Origin: Bedellia somnulentella
Lineage: Eukaryota; Arthropoda; Insecta; Lepidoptera; Bedelliidae
DNA: 64,000 nucleotides
Assembly: GCA_963576735.1 (NCBI GenBank)
Contig: OY755173.1
Span: 17,950,873-18,014,872, forward strand
Direction of reading: 5' to 3'
A program made the position numbers and the translations under genes. The notes below the pieces were generated by a model. The model ran no database searches. It was given only the letters and a program-made list of their open reading frames with translations, and was not told the origin of the DNA. Shown here piece by piece: positions 52,867 through 62,700 of this stretch. How positions within the stretch are numbered: the first letter of the stretch is position 1; the number at the start of each line of letters is the position of its first letter.

Positions 52867-53284
52867 GTAAAAGTCAAAATGTTTAAATAATTAGCTTTTA
52901 ATATTGAAACCAACTAAAATTCAGCCTGTTAAAGTAGAAAAAGGTGTAAAAAAACTAGCAAAGTTACGCGTGCAATAGTTCAATGAATCAAACTAAAACT
53001 TGCAAATACCTTATTCAAAACACAACCCTTTAAAATTCATATTATTCAAAACACGTCCCGTAATCCATCTCTTTCATGTACGTGTATAAAGAAAGAATAA
53101 AAAATAGTGCCTTTGAATGACGATGTCCATTTTAGTGACTGTAAAATCTCGAGTGTATGTCGGACGAAATATGACGACCATTTGTAAAGCTTGTTTTGTT
53201 TTGTTTTGTAACAATATGGAGCATGTACGGAAGGCAAAATGGTAGAACGTAATTCGCTTAGGGATATAGGGAATTTTCAGACAT

Positions 53285-53389
53285 CCATACATATGCTCAC
53301 GCAATTAGCTCCTATTAGGGTAGACAGAGTTTATTGATCGCTATTTTGTATCATCCTGTCGAGTTTCTTTTACATTCATCAAACTTTTC
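53285..53389 (-). repeat. family C (RTE 3' end) fragment
   Basis: ACATATGCTCACGCAATTAG, then TATTGATCGCTATTTTGTAT and TACATTCATCAAAC. A family A copy is inserted at its inner end. Confidence 0.6.
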
Positions 53390-53646
53390 CTTTACACATA
53401 CATACATACATATACTCACGGCTATAAATCCCTAGAAGGGGTAGCCAGAGCTAAGGAATTAGAAATACCTCAGCCACTTTTGGAAATTTGTGTGGGGAAA
53501 AGATGGTGAAATAAAGGTTGTTTCCTTTATGCAGGAATTAAATTGTAAGTAACAGTACATTGGAAAATATAAGTCATTTAACCATATTACGACTAAAATT
53601 CTTTGGGGGAAAAATGTTTTGTAAAGTGGTGTTGGTGATGTGTTCT
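53390..53646 (-). repeat. family A copy, 5' truncated, with 12-bp duplication
   Basis: ATCAAACTTTTC at 53378-53389 and 53647-53658. The 3' end is complete. The 5' side stops soon after GGTTGTT, and about 105 bp of unrelated sequence (53522-53628) lies inside. Confidence 0.8.
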
Positions 53647-53717
53647 ATCAAACTTTTCTCCATCTCTCCTTTTTGGTTATACTATTAGTTATTAATACAT
53701 ATAATATGATAACATGA

Positions 53718-53966
53718 GCTGTGCAGTGTCGGCTTAGAATAGCACTACCCCATTTCTTCCGATGGGTGTACGTAAGAGGCGACTAACGGTATTGGGGCTT
53801 TTAAGGTTTTTTTGGGCGAAGCGGTTGGAGACCCATCACCAACAACCTTTGTTTAACCATCTTTTTCCCACTAAATTTTCCAAAAGTGGCTGAAGAATTT
53901 CTGATTCCTTAGCTCTGGCTACCCCTTCTAGGGATTTATAGCCGTGAGTATATGTATGTATGTATA
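53718..53966 (+). repeat. family A copy, full length
   Basis: GCTGTGCAGTGTCGGCTTAG to (TATG)n. Confidence 0.9.
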
Positions 53967-54312
53967 TATAATTAGTAAAAAGTGATTACTCAATATTTCT
54001 AACAAAACAAAGAAATTATAATATATCACATATCAACCTAATAGCTGCCATAGCAACACAGCTCATTTTTTAACGAAAAGACTTACTAAGTAATATAATT
54101 TATTAATATATGTCAACTGAAATTGCTTGGTGATAAACCATCGCAATGAAAGCAATAAATCACAATTTGAACAAGATAATATTTTTTCCAGAAATTAAAT
54201 AACAATAATGGTACTCGTCAACGTAATTAATTATACTAAAAGTCGTTTTCTGATAAATCTATCTTCAAAGGTTTGAGTAGGATTTATTATTAAAATGATA
54301 TCACACTAATTT
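53967..54312. other. gene-free AT-rich stretch
   Basis: No gene or repeat recognised. Confidence 0.35.
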
Positions 54313-54540
54313 TTGGTGAGGGAAAACATCGTGAGGAAACCCACATGGCTGAGTTGTACTTAGTCATGTGACAGTGTATTCGTACAAAAACGGCAATAGG
54401 CCTGTCCCCTATCACGTGAGTACACTGTCCATGCAAAACGGGGGTACTCTGAACACCAGGTGACAGTCACGTGATGTTCAGAAGTATTAGTACCTCTGTC
54501 AACCCCTTCGGGGTTAATCGGCGTGAACCTTTCTGTTATA
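54313..54540 (+). repeat. S1 SINE, 5' truncated
   Basis: GGTGAGGGAAAACATCGTGA to CCCCTTCGGGGTTAATCGGC, GTGAACC. Confidence 0.85.
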
Positions 54541-54742
54541 TGTTACACAAATTTTTAAATTTTTTCCTCTATGAAAGTGTGGATTAAATTGAAAGAAAAG
54601 GGTAAAATTCATTCGAAATCATATTATTTTCGTCAGTTTTGCGTAATTTACGCTTTTATGTTTGGACAGCCTTCGGATTTTCGTTGTAATAAGATTTTGT
54701 TTTTGTTGGTTTTCGTGGGTTTAAAGACAGTGTCCTATTGAA

Positions 54743-54808
54743 ACATACATACATACATACTCACGGCTATAAATCCCTTGAAGGGGTAGCCAGAGCTAGA
54801 GAATGAGA
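54743..54808 (-). repeat. family A 3' end only
   Basis: (CATA)n, CTCACGGCTATAAATCCCTT, GAAGGGGTAGCCAGAGC; 5' truncated. Confidence 0.75.
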
Positions 54809-54831
54809 CCAGTGACGTATTTAAACCAATG

Positions 54832-54895
54832 TACATATATACTCACGGCTATTAATCCCTTAACGGGGTAGCCAGAGCTTTGAAATGAAAAATTC
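54832..54895 (-). repeat. family A 3' end only
   Basis: TACATATATACTCACGGCTA, TTAATCCCTTAACGGGGTAG. Confidence 0.7.
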
Positions 54896-54924
54896 TAATA
54901 TGAAGCTTATAAAAAAGCAGATGA

Positions 54925-54990
54925 TATATTTCGTTTAACCTCTCTAGCTTCGTTCACATCCATCAATCTTTTTATACACGCTCTTTTATG
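54925..54990 (-). repeat. family C fragment
   Basis: CCTCTCTAGCTTCGTTCACA, TCCATCAATCTTTTTATACA. Confidence 0.55.
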
Positions 54991-54995
54991 GTCGT

Positions 54996-55236
54996 CGACG
55001 TCCTTGGCCGAGTGGATAAGTGACTAGCTTTTGTGTCCGGAGGTCGTAGGTTCGATCCCCGCTGAGGACAAATTTACGTGATACAGCACAAATTTTGTGT
55101 CTCGGATATTATTTATATGTGTATAATATTATATTAAATATATCGTTGCGGTATTATCCTATACCACTAGTCATTAAGTACATACTTTGGGGCCAACATG
55201 ATCTGTGCCATATGTCCATAAATATTTATTTATTTG
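54996..55236 (+). repeat. S3 tRNA-derived SINE
   Basis: Head GACGTCCTTGGCCGAGTGGA (A box) and GTAGGTTCGATCCCCGCTGA (B box), with first and last bases able to pair (GTCC...GGAC). Body to ATAAATATTTATTTATTTG. Confidence 0.75.
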
Positions 55237-55238
55237 TT

Positions 55239-55475
55239 ATATACTCACTTCCATAAATCCCAAAAAGGGGTAGCCAGAGATTCAGAATAAGAAATTTCTC
55301 AGCGACATTTGGAAGTTGATAGTGGACAAGATGGTAGAAATAAAGTATCGTTGGTGATGGGTTATCAACCACATCGCCAAAAAAATACTTTAAATAACCC
55401 CATAAATTTAGTCACCTCTTACAACTCCCGTGGGTGGAAAGGGGTAGTGGCATTCTAAACTGGCACTACACGGCA
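55239..55475 (-). repeat. family A copy, variant subfamily
   Basis: TATACTCACTTCCATAAATC to TGGCACTACACGGCA. Confidence 0.8.
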
Positions 55476-55749
55476 TAATTCAATACGATTCGTTTAAATA
55501 TTATTACGAAATAACGAAACGTTTATCGAAACAATTTCACCGCCATCGCCATTAGCCCAACAACTGAACTGTTTGCTTTAATTGCGGTGAATTTGATTTT
55601 TGTACACATTTTGCTGTTAAGTATTCACAATTCAGCAAACAGAACCCTAACAACTCGTTTATTTTTATATTTGTAAAAGTATGGATTTTTTTCTTTTATA
55701 ATTAAGCACATATTTATTTGTCTGAAAGATTGACGAATTTATATAATCT

Positions 55750-55835
55750 TAAGCTCGAGAGATATGCCAGGATTGTACGAAGAGGCGTTGATATTCTCTG
55801 CCTAACCCAATGGGACCTAATTTGGACACAGTTGG
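55750..55835 (+). repeat. family C (RTE 3' end) fragment
   Basis: CGAGAGATATGCCAGGATTG, CGTTGATATTCTCTGCCTAA, CCCAATGGGACC. Confidence 0.6.
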
Positions 55836-55894
55836 ACCTGCAATATGGTTTGATGGAATATCTGATTAATTGAGTACCCCATATTTCTGACCAT

Positions 55895-56144
55895 GTAGTG
55901 TCGGCTTAGAATAACACTACCCCATTTCTACCCGTGGGTGATCGTAAGAGGCGACTAAGGGTGTAGGGGCTTTTTAAGTGATTTTTGGGCGATGTGGTTG
56001 GAGACCCGTCACCAAAAACATTGATTATTACCATCTTTTCCCCAATCAACTTCCAAAAGTGGCTGAGGAATTTGTCATTCCAAAGCTCTGGCTACCCCGT
56101 TAAGGGATTTATAGCCGTGAGTATATGTATATATGTATGTATGT
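55895..56144 (+). repeat. family A copy with 14-bp duplication
   Basis: ATATTTCTGACCAT at 55881-55894 and 56145-56158. Same subfamily as the copy at 45775. Confidence 0.95.
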
Positions 56145-56158
56145 ATATTTCTGACCAT

Positions 56159-56690
56159 TTGACCTTCAAGGTTTTGTAGACCTGTTTAATCTCTGCTCTA
56201 CATTTTTGTGCTTGCGTTTCTTCTCTGTTAAAAGTTATTGTAAAAATATTAATTGTATTGTATCTGTATTTCCGTATACCACCTGAAAGTAAACGTACTC
56301 ATAACTGAAAACAAAAGTGTAATTCAAAGAGCCCTAACCCAGGGTTTTCAATTAAAAGCCAATCTCGATTTTCAACGATCCAGTAAAGCTTTAAGCTAAC
56401 TATTCCCGCTTTATTCTTGAAATAGAACAGTCAAGAAACCAAACCGCAAGCAATCGCCCTTTTTAGTACAACATTACTTGTCAGCGTTCTAAGGCGTAAA
56501 ATAGAATAATCTATCGATCCGATTCCGTTCTCATTCGAAGCAAAAATAGATTGCAAAGGAATGAATTGGTAGTAAAGTATATTGAAAAACATCTTCAAAG
56601 GAATGATATCAATGAAGTACCCGACTTAAAGTCAGCTTTTGTGGTCACACGAAGAAAACTGGGGATGTTCTCATTTTAGAAATATTTATT
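56159..56690. other. gene-free stretch
   Basis: No gene or repeat recognised. Confidence 0.35.
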
Positions 56691-56692
56691 TT

Positions 56693-56770
56693 CGTAACCG
56701 TGATAGCTTAGTGGGTATAACACCGCTTATCGTACAGACGATGAGGGTTGAAATCCCGGTTCAGGTCTAC
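56693..56770 (+). repeat. S1 SINE tRNA head (interrupted copy)
   Basis: GTGATAGCTTAGTGGGTATA (A box), GGTTGAAATCCCGGTTCAGG (B box region), then cut by a family A insertion. Confidence 0.8.
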
Positions 56771-57021
56771 ACATACATACATACATATACTCACGGCTAT
56801 AAATCCCTAGATGGGGTAGCCAGAGCTAAGGAATCAGAAATTCCTCAGCCACTTTAGAAAGTTAAGTGGGGAAAAGATGGTAAAATAAAGGTTGTTGGTG
56901 ATGGGTCTCCCACCGCATCGCCCAAAAATCCCTTTAAAATCCCCAATACCGTTAGTCGACTCTTACGTACACCCGCCGGAAGAATTGGGGTAGTGTTATT
57001 CTAAGCCGACACTACACAGCA
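56771..57021 (-). repeat. family A copy inserted in an S1 SINE
   Basis: (CATA)n, TATACTCACGGCTATAAATC to GCCGACACTACACAGC. Removing it joins the S1 head to AAAGATATATGTGTGGTTAG. Confidence 0.9.
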
Positions 57022-57280
57022 CTAAAGATATATGTGTGGTTAGTTTATCATGATTGTTAATGGTGACGGAACCCAAATAGCTGAGTTGTACTTTGTCGTG
57101 TTATAGTGGAATCGTAGAAAAACGGCGATACGCCTGCCCCCTACCATGTGAGTATCCTGTCCAAGCAAAACATGGGTACTTTGACCACCATGTGACAATA
57201 CCACGTGATATTCACAAGTATTAGTACCTCTGGCAAACCTTATATACGGATACATGTACGAAATGAACTTTTGAGTCCTT
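57022..57280 (+). repeat. S1 SINE body (interrupted copy)
   Basis: AAAGATATATGTGTGGTTAG to a diverged 3' end ACGAAATGAACTTTTGAG. Confidence 0.75.
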
Positions 57281-57380
57281 ATTTTACACATAAAATGTGT
57301 TCATATAAATTGTAAGTTAAACAGCAAATAATTCGACACGTATCCTAATTTTAAGGCAAATAAACATATCATATACATAA

Positions 57381-57434
57381 ATACATATATACATATACTC
57401 ACGGCTATAAATCCCTTAAAGGGGTAGCCAGAGA
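57381..57434 (-). repeat. family A 3' end only
   Basis: ACATATATACATATACTCAC, GGCTATAAATCCCTTAAAGG, GGTAGCCAGAG. Confidence 0.7.
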
Positions 57435-57689
57435 TATTATATACTATTATATATTTTCAAAGTGGTACATTTAATAAACATTATTTAACACTGAATCCAT
57501 TCTTGTGTTATTAGTGTTATTACAGAGCATTGTAAAATCAATATAATCATAGCGCTCTACTAGAAATAGGCTTTAAAAATAATCCATTACTTTTTAAGAA
57601 ATGCAATACAAACATTAAAAAAACAAAAAAAAACTAACTATAAAACAGAATAAAAATTAATAAAATATAAACTATATAAACCATTATAT

Positions 57690-58330
57690 AGATACCGGCC
57701 AAGTGCGAGTCGGCCCACGCACGAAGGGTTCCATACTATCATCTATAATAGAAAAATACGTTTTTGTATGGGAGCCCTCCTTGATATTTACTTTATTGTT
57801 GTTTGATTATTTGTGAATAATAATAATGTGAATAATGCCGTGTAGTGCCGGCTTAGAATGTCGCTACCCTATTCTACCCACGGGTGTCGTAAGAGGCGAC
57901 TAAGGGTATTGAGGCTTTTTATTGGATTTTTGGGCGATGCGGTTGGAGACCCATCACCGAAAACCTTTATTATACGATCTTTTCCCCCCTCAACTTCCAA
58001 AAGTGGCTGAGTAATTTAGAATTCCTTAGCTCTGGTTACCCCTTCTAGGGAAATATAGTCGTGAGTATATGTATGTATGTATGTATGATTATTTGTATTG
58101 AAAGGTGATATACAAGTAAATATTCTGTAAAAATTATAAGTGTATACTTGTTACAAAAAAAATAGTTTATTTTATGGGAACCACTCTTAATATTATCTTT
58201 CTTTTACTTTTTAACAACAACATTTAAATAATTACAATATTTTTGAAAATTTCAGCATTAAAGCTGTCACGGTTTATGAGATAAATCCTGATGACACATA
58301 AGCAGACAGACAAACAGCGGAAGCTTTATA
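57690..58330 (+). repeat. widespread insect repeat (GGCCAAGTGCGAGTCGG type), split by family A
   Basis: The left part GGCCAAGTGCGAGTCGGCCC, ACGAAGGGTTCC, TGTATGGGAGCCCTCC and the right part AATTTCAGCATTAAAGCTGT, CACGGTTTATGAGATAAATC, GCAGACAGACAAACAGCG form one element, interrupted at 57815-58086. The class is unknown to me. Confidence 0.6.
57815..58086 (+). repeat. family A copy with 10-bp duplication
   Basis: GATTATTTGT at 57805-57814 and 58087-58096. The recognisable family A part is 57837-58086, preceded by about 22 AT-rich bases. Confidence 0.85.
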
Positions 58331-58334
58331 AATA

Positions 58335-58594
58335 GCATACATATACATACATACATACATATACTCACGGCTATAAATCCCAAGAAGGGGTAGCCAGAGC
58401 TAAGAAACTAGAAGTTCCTCAGCCACTTTTGGAAAGTTGAGTGGGTAAAAGATGGCAAAATAAAGGTTGTTGGTGATGGGTCTCCAACCGCATCGCCCAA
58501 AAATCCCTTAAAAGCCCCAACACCGTTAGTCGCCTCTTACGTGCACCCACCGGCAGAAATGGGCTAGTGTTATTCTAAGCCAACACTACACAGC
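58335..58594 (-). repeat. family A copy with 7-bp duplication
   Basis: ATAAATA at 58328-58334 and 58595-58601. Full length. Confidence 0.9.
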
Positions 58595-58664
58595 ATAAAT
58601 ATCCTTCCGTTTTACCCAATTAGAGACCAAAGTTAGACCCAATTTGGCTTTGCAATGATTTCTG

Positions 58665-58952
58665 ATGAATATCTTTTGTACTATCGAAACTCAATTGAAT
58701 ACCAAAAATGAAAGTAACACAATCAAGAAAACGCGTGAAACTGACGTATGCGACATATTGAAATTTGAGGCAATAAAAACCAATTGCCTCGAGGCGAGAC
58801 CTACTTTATTACGCACATCAAACCGGAGAATTAAAGAGCTCATGAATATTTCCAATTCCTTTCTTGCGTTTCCTTTGAACGGTATTGACGATAATTTAAT
58901 AAAATCAAAGGTTATATGTGCATATGAAATAAATAAAGTATGTTTGTTTTGA
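58665..58952 (+). other. unrecognised 95-codon open frame
   Basis: The frame from MNIFCTIETQLNTKNESNTI runs to 58952, and an antisense frame of equal length overlaps it. I see no domain. It may be a chance frame. Confidence 0.2.
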
Positions 58953-58958
58953 AATTTG

Positions 58959-59194
58959 CTGTATAATGTCGGCATAGAATATCACTTCCGGTGGGAGGCG
59001 ACTAACGATATTGGGGCTTTTAAGGGATTTTTGGGCGATGCGGTTGGAAACTCATCACCAACAACCTTTATTCTACCATCTTTTCCCCACTCAACTTCCA
59101 AAAGTGTCTGAGGAATTTGTAATTTCTTAGCTCTGGCTACCACTTCTAGCGATTTATAGCTGTGAGTATATGTATGTATATATGTGTATGTGTA
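58959..59194 (+). repeat. family A copy with 14-bp duplication
   Basis: TGTTTTGAAATTTG at 58945-58958 and 59195-59208. About 20 bp (GCACTACCCCATTTC region) are deleted. Confidence 0.95.
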
Positions 59195-59340
59195 TGTTTT
59201 GAAATTTGGCAAGAGTTAAGACAATAGTATTCATTCCATTCATACTCTTAGAGTTGATAAGTTACTTCAAAATCTCAACCTCAACATTCAGGGTATATAT
59301 ATATTTCCGAAGATATGCCATGTTTACTAACTAATAATTA

Positions 59341-59378
59341 TACCGTTTAGTGCCAGTTTAGAATGTCACTATCCCCTT
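59341..59378 (+). repeat. family A-like 5' end fragment
   Basis: ACCGTTTAGTGCCAGTTTAG, AATGTCACTATCCC, directly joined to the RT fragment. Confidence 0.55.
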
Positions 59379-59379
59379 T

Positions 59380-59640
59380 GTCCGTACAGCTACGGAGACG
59401 CTAGACAACCCTGTCGTACACCCCTAAAGATCCCCAACCAGTCCGTGTTTTCACCGCATACTCTTACGCATGCACTGGAAACCCCATAGAGTTACTCCAA
59501 TGCACGTATAAGTTGGCTCCCCAAACTTCTCACTACCCTATCATACGCCTTCTCCAGATCAATGAAGGTGCAATACACTTTTTGGTTTTTTACCAAAAAT
59601 ATCTCTGTGATGCACCTTATTTCACTTCTCAACCTAAAAC
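59380..59640 (-). pseudogene. RTE-like reverse transcriptase fragment
   Basis: The minus strand reads KNQKVYCTFIDLEKAYDRVV (RT motif A with catalytic D), then SSACVRVCGENTDW and GVRQGCLASP (motif B). One stop and one frameshift lie between. FIDLEKAYDRV and GVRQGC are typical of RTE-type elements. The YADD motif is missing. It may belong to the same LINE family whose 3' ends are family C. Confidence 0.7.
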
Positions 59641-60363
59641 ACCTAAAACGTTATCCACAGAAACATAGATCATTAACCATACAAATTCATGGAACGAGCC
59701 CAAATGAATACGTATTAGCATACCCAACGTATGGGTGAACCCTATCAGAGTCGAGAAACGGGCAAGAGGACAGTTAAAGGCATTTGTAAGGCTTATCTAT
59801 CCTCGACAGTGTACTTCGCAGTTTTGCATATCATGAAACGACCGGGCCAACCTACTTACTAGCTGTTGCAGAGCTTTTTGCTAAATACCTTTGTGTTTGA
59901 TGTGATACGATACGATTTATTTACTTGGCGGGTATTTGTTGAAGAACTAAGTTTATAGTAAATAAGTGAGTTTTTAATAAGTGTCAATTTTGTTTTATTC
60001 TTATTGTATTATTATTTCAAAAAATATTTTTATTAATTTAAGTCCGTGACACCCTTCAAAGCTGCTGACTGAAAACCAGTGTTGTGAGGTTTCACTCACA
60101 ATAATAATGCTGAGGCAGTCACCAGTTCATTGCTACGCAGGCATTTAAGTACGAGAAACTTTTAATGGATATCTCATTTAAGTACAAGTAATATTATTTT
60201 AATTGTATATCTGTGTTTAATGTGCTGTATTCTATTGTTGATCTTCTTTTCCTTTATTTTTTATGAAATTTACGTTTTTTTTCTTTATGTTGATTGTTAA
60301 GTGTTTCTTAATGTATGTGAGCGTACCTGTGCTTTTCTTTGTATGTAGCAATGAATAAATGTT

Positions 60364-60383
60364 TTCTTTCTTTCTTTCTTTCT
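60364..60383. repeat. (TTTC)n microsatellite
   Basis: TTCTTTCTTTCTTTCTTTCT, following AATGAATAAATG, perhaps the end of a LINE tail. Confidence 0.7.
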
Positions 60384-60463
60384 AACTACATGAAAAACTT
60401 CAACCTTTTTGGTTCTTTTAACGAACTTGCTGTAAATATAAGTCTTCAACTTATATTGACTAA

Positions 60464-60681
60464 GGGCCAGTTTTTTGATCCGTAGTTAAAAATATAACCA
60501 TTTGTCACATTGACTATAGTTAAATGACTAACCAGTAGTTAAATCGTAAATCCATTTTGGTTCGATATTTGACCACTAGTTACTCTAACCAGGGGTCAAA
60601 AAATGCATTTTGCTGATATCTAACTAATAGTTACGATATTTAACAAATTGTTGAGTTAACCACGGATCAAAAAACTGGCCC
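60464..60681. mobile_element. PIF/Harbinger-type MITE, 218 bp
   Basis: Terminal repeats GGGCCAGTTTTTTGATCCGT(AGTTAA) with one mismatch. TAA duplication at 60461-60463 and 60682-60684. The interior has repeated TAGTTA/TAACTA motifs. Confidence 0.85.
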
Positions 60682-60697
60682 TAAGTAAGAAAAGTGA

Positions 60698-60803
60698 CCT
60701 TTTATACAATCTTCTCTCCACTCAACTTCAAAAAATGGCAGAAGAATGACTTGTTCCGAAGCCTTGGCTACCCTTTTTAGGGATTTATAGCCGTGAGTAT
60801 GTG
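60698..60803 (+). repeat. family A copy, 5' truncated
   Basis: TATACAATCTTCTCTCCACT to AGCCGTGAGTATGTGC. Confidence 0.7.
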
Positions 60804-60981
60804 CAGATTCACAATCTTTTCTGGGCCGATAAGGGCGTGACTGTCATCGATATTAGTATTGCCAGTAAAAATATATTAACCATTATAAGGGAAATAACTT
60901 TACATCATACAGGCTAATTTATTTATGTATTAAAATGACTTAATAAAACAATTTATATAACATTCATTTAATTAATAACTA

Positions 60982-61225
60982 GTTGCTGTGTAGTGTCGGC
61001 TTAGAATAGCACTACCCCATTTCTGCCGGAGGGTGTACGTAAGAGGCGACTAACGGTATTGGGGCTTCTAAGAGATTTTCGGGCAATGCGGTTGGAGACC
61101 CATCACCAATAACCTATATTATACCATCTTTAACCCACTAAACTTTCCAAAAGTGGCTAAGGAGTTTCTAATTCCTTAGTTCTGGCTACCTCTTCTAGGG
61201 ATTTACAGCCGTGAGTATATGTATG
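60982..61225 (+). repeat. family A copy with 9-bp duplication
   Basis: TAATAACTA at 60973-60981 and 61226-61234. Full length. Confidence 0.95.
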
Positions 61226-61234
61226 TAATAACTA

Positions 61235-61690
61235 TTATTGTAAGTAAACAAGTTCGTTTTAATGTAGGCTAATTATATTTATTTATTTTTGCCCTTGCCT
61301 GGTATGTCTTCCCGAATGACTGTGTATCCTAAATTTGCTGATCTTACCTCCCAAATGTTGTATGGAAGAGATCGCTTTTAGCGATAACACTGACAATTGT
61401 ACTTCTCTGCAAACTGTTTCATTATTTTATACTCAAGGATTTATTATTTGTGACACTCAGAATTAATAAGTGAGTAACTACATAAAATATTTTTTTAATC
61501 CTGTAAATCAGAGGCTTACCTTGTCGTGTACTGTCTTTTACATTTCATATTCACCCATAGATCCCCTAAAAAGGTGGCACAGAAATAATCATTCTAAACA
61601 TCAGATATCGTTTGGGTCATTTATTTTGCTGGGTCAGTGAATTTTTGGGCACTTTTTTATTGCTGTTAACAGCCTTGTAACATTTAACAT
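61235..61690. other. gene-free stretch with a LINE-3'-UTR-like hairpin
   Basis: GGAAGAGATCGCTTTTAGCG, AT at about 61364-61385 holds the perfect hairpin ATCGCT-TTT-AGCGAT, a motif common in lepidopteran LINE 3' UTRs. No ORF. Confidence 0.35.
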
Positions 61691-61691
61691 A

Positions 61692-62050
61692 ACATAACAT
61701 AAACGTTCACGCCGAATACCCCCGAAGGGGTTTGGCAGAGGTATTAATACTTCTGAACATCACGTGACTTTGTCACCTGGTGTTCAGAGTACGCACGTTT
61801 TGCACTGACAGTGTACTCACGTGATAGGGGGCAGGCCTATCGCCGCTTTGTACGAATACACTGTCACACGACTAAGTATAACTCAGCCATGTGTGTTTCC
61901 TCTCGATGTTTTCCCTCACCGTTAACAACCGTGATAAATTAACCACACATACGTCTTTAGAAAAGACAAATTGGTGTAAGCCCGATCCGGGATTTGAACA
62001 CGAGTCGCTTGCACGTTAACCGGTGTTCTACCCATTAAGCTATCACGTCG
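61692..62050 (-). repeat. S1 SINE, full length (reverse)
   Basis: AACGTTCACGCCGAATACCC to the tRNA head (reverse of TTAATGGGTAGAACACCGGT) ending CACGTCG. The tail is only CATAA repeats. Confidence 0.9.
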
Positions 62051-62460
62051 TATTTGCCTTGTATTTTTATATATATGTCAGACAGTTATGACTTAAGAAA
62101 TGACACATTGGTACATCCCCGCATTAGGATTAGAACCCACGCATCAGTGTATACGAAGTGAAATCTTATTCGGGAGCATTTCCCCACTTTCCGCAACCCG
62201 CACCGCTATCGCAATAGTCATGCGCGCACAACTTTTCGGACGGTGTTAGCCTACTTAGATAAGATTTTACATAATAAATAATAATTTTTATAAATTTTAT
62301 ATTGAATACTGGAAATAAAAGCGTTTATTAATAAGCAAAGATACATCATAAAAATAATTGTCTTTAAAAGATTTCACTCCAAAAAATATTTATTAAAGTA
62401 ATAATTTATTATATGCGTAGGTCACCCTATAATTTTTATTTAGTTGAGAACTAACTGACA

Positions 62461-62540
62461 ATGACAGGCCGAAATTTCAAAATGGCGACAGTAGTAACAG
62501 TAGTCGCCGCCGGTCAAGTTATGATTGTGGATCTGTATGC
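62461..62540 (+). CDS. candidate first coding exon of an unidentified gene
   Basis: Two in-frame ATGs at 62461 and 62482. The second sits in TTTCAAAATGGCG, close to the insect start consensus. The frame reads MTGRNFKMATVVTVVAAGQV, then MIVDLYA, and meets a strong splice donor (TATGC, then GTGAGTAAAA) with GT at 62541, phase 2. The hydrophobic VTVVAAGQVMIV could be part of a signal anchor. Codon choice and GC content are higher than in the flanks. No downstream exon could be linked within the window, so this may be chance. Confidence 0.35.
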
Positions 62541-62662
62541 GTGAGTAAAATGGTAAACTTTTTTCTCAACGCTATCGTGTCTATGATTGGATTGGAATAA
62601 GTTTTTACAATTTGATGAATGCATTTCATATGCTATACTACTTATTATCTTTACATCCGTTC

Positions 62663-62700
62663 ATACATATAATCATGCTGTTAGTTCCCATTAGATTAGG
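62663..62700 (-). repeat. family C 3' end, cut by the hAT element
   Basis: CATACATATAATCATGCTGT, TAGTTCCCATTAGATTAGG, directly abutting CAGTGGCGGATT. Confidence 0.6.

Noticed and set aside
23749..61225. Family A as a Helitron or MITE
   Set aside because: Duplications of 7-14 bp, 5' truncations and a LINE-like tail argue against Helitron (no duplication, AT target) and against MITE (fixed short duplication, inverted ends).
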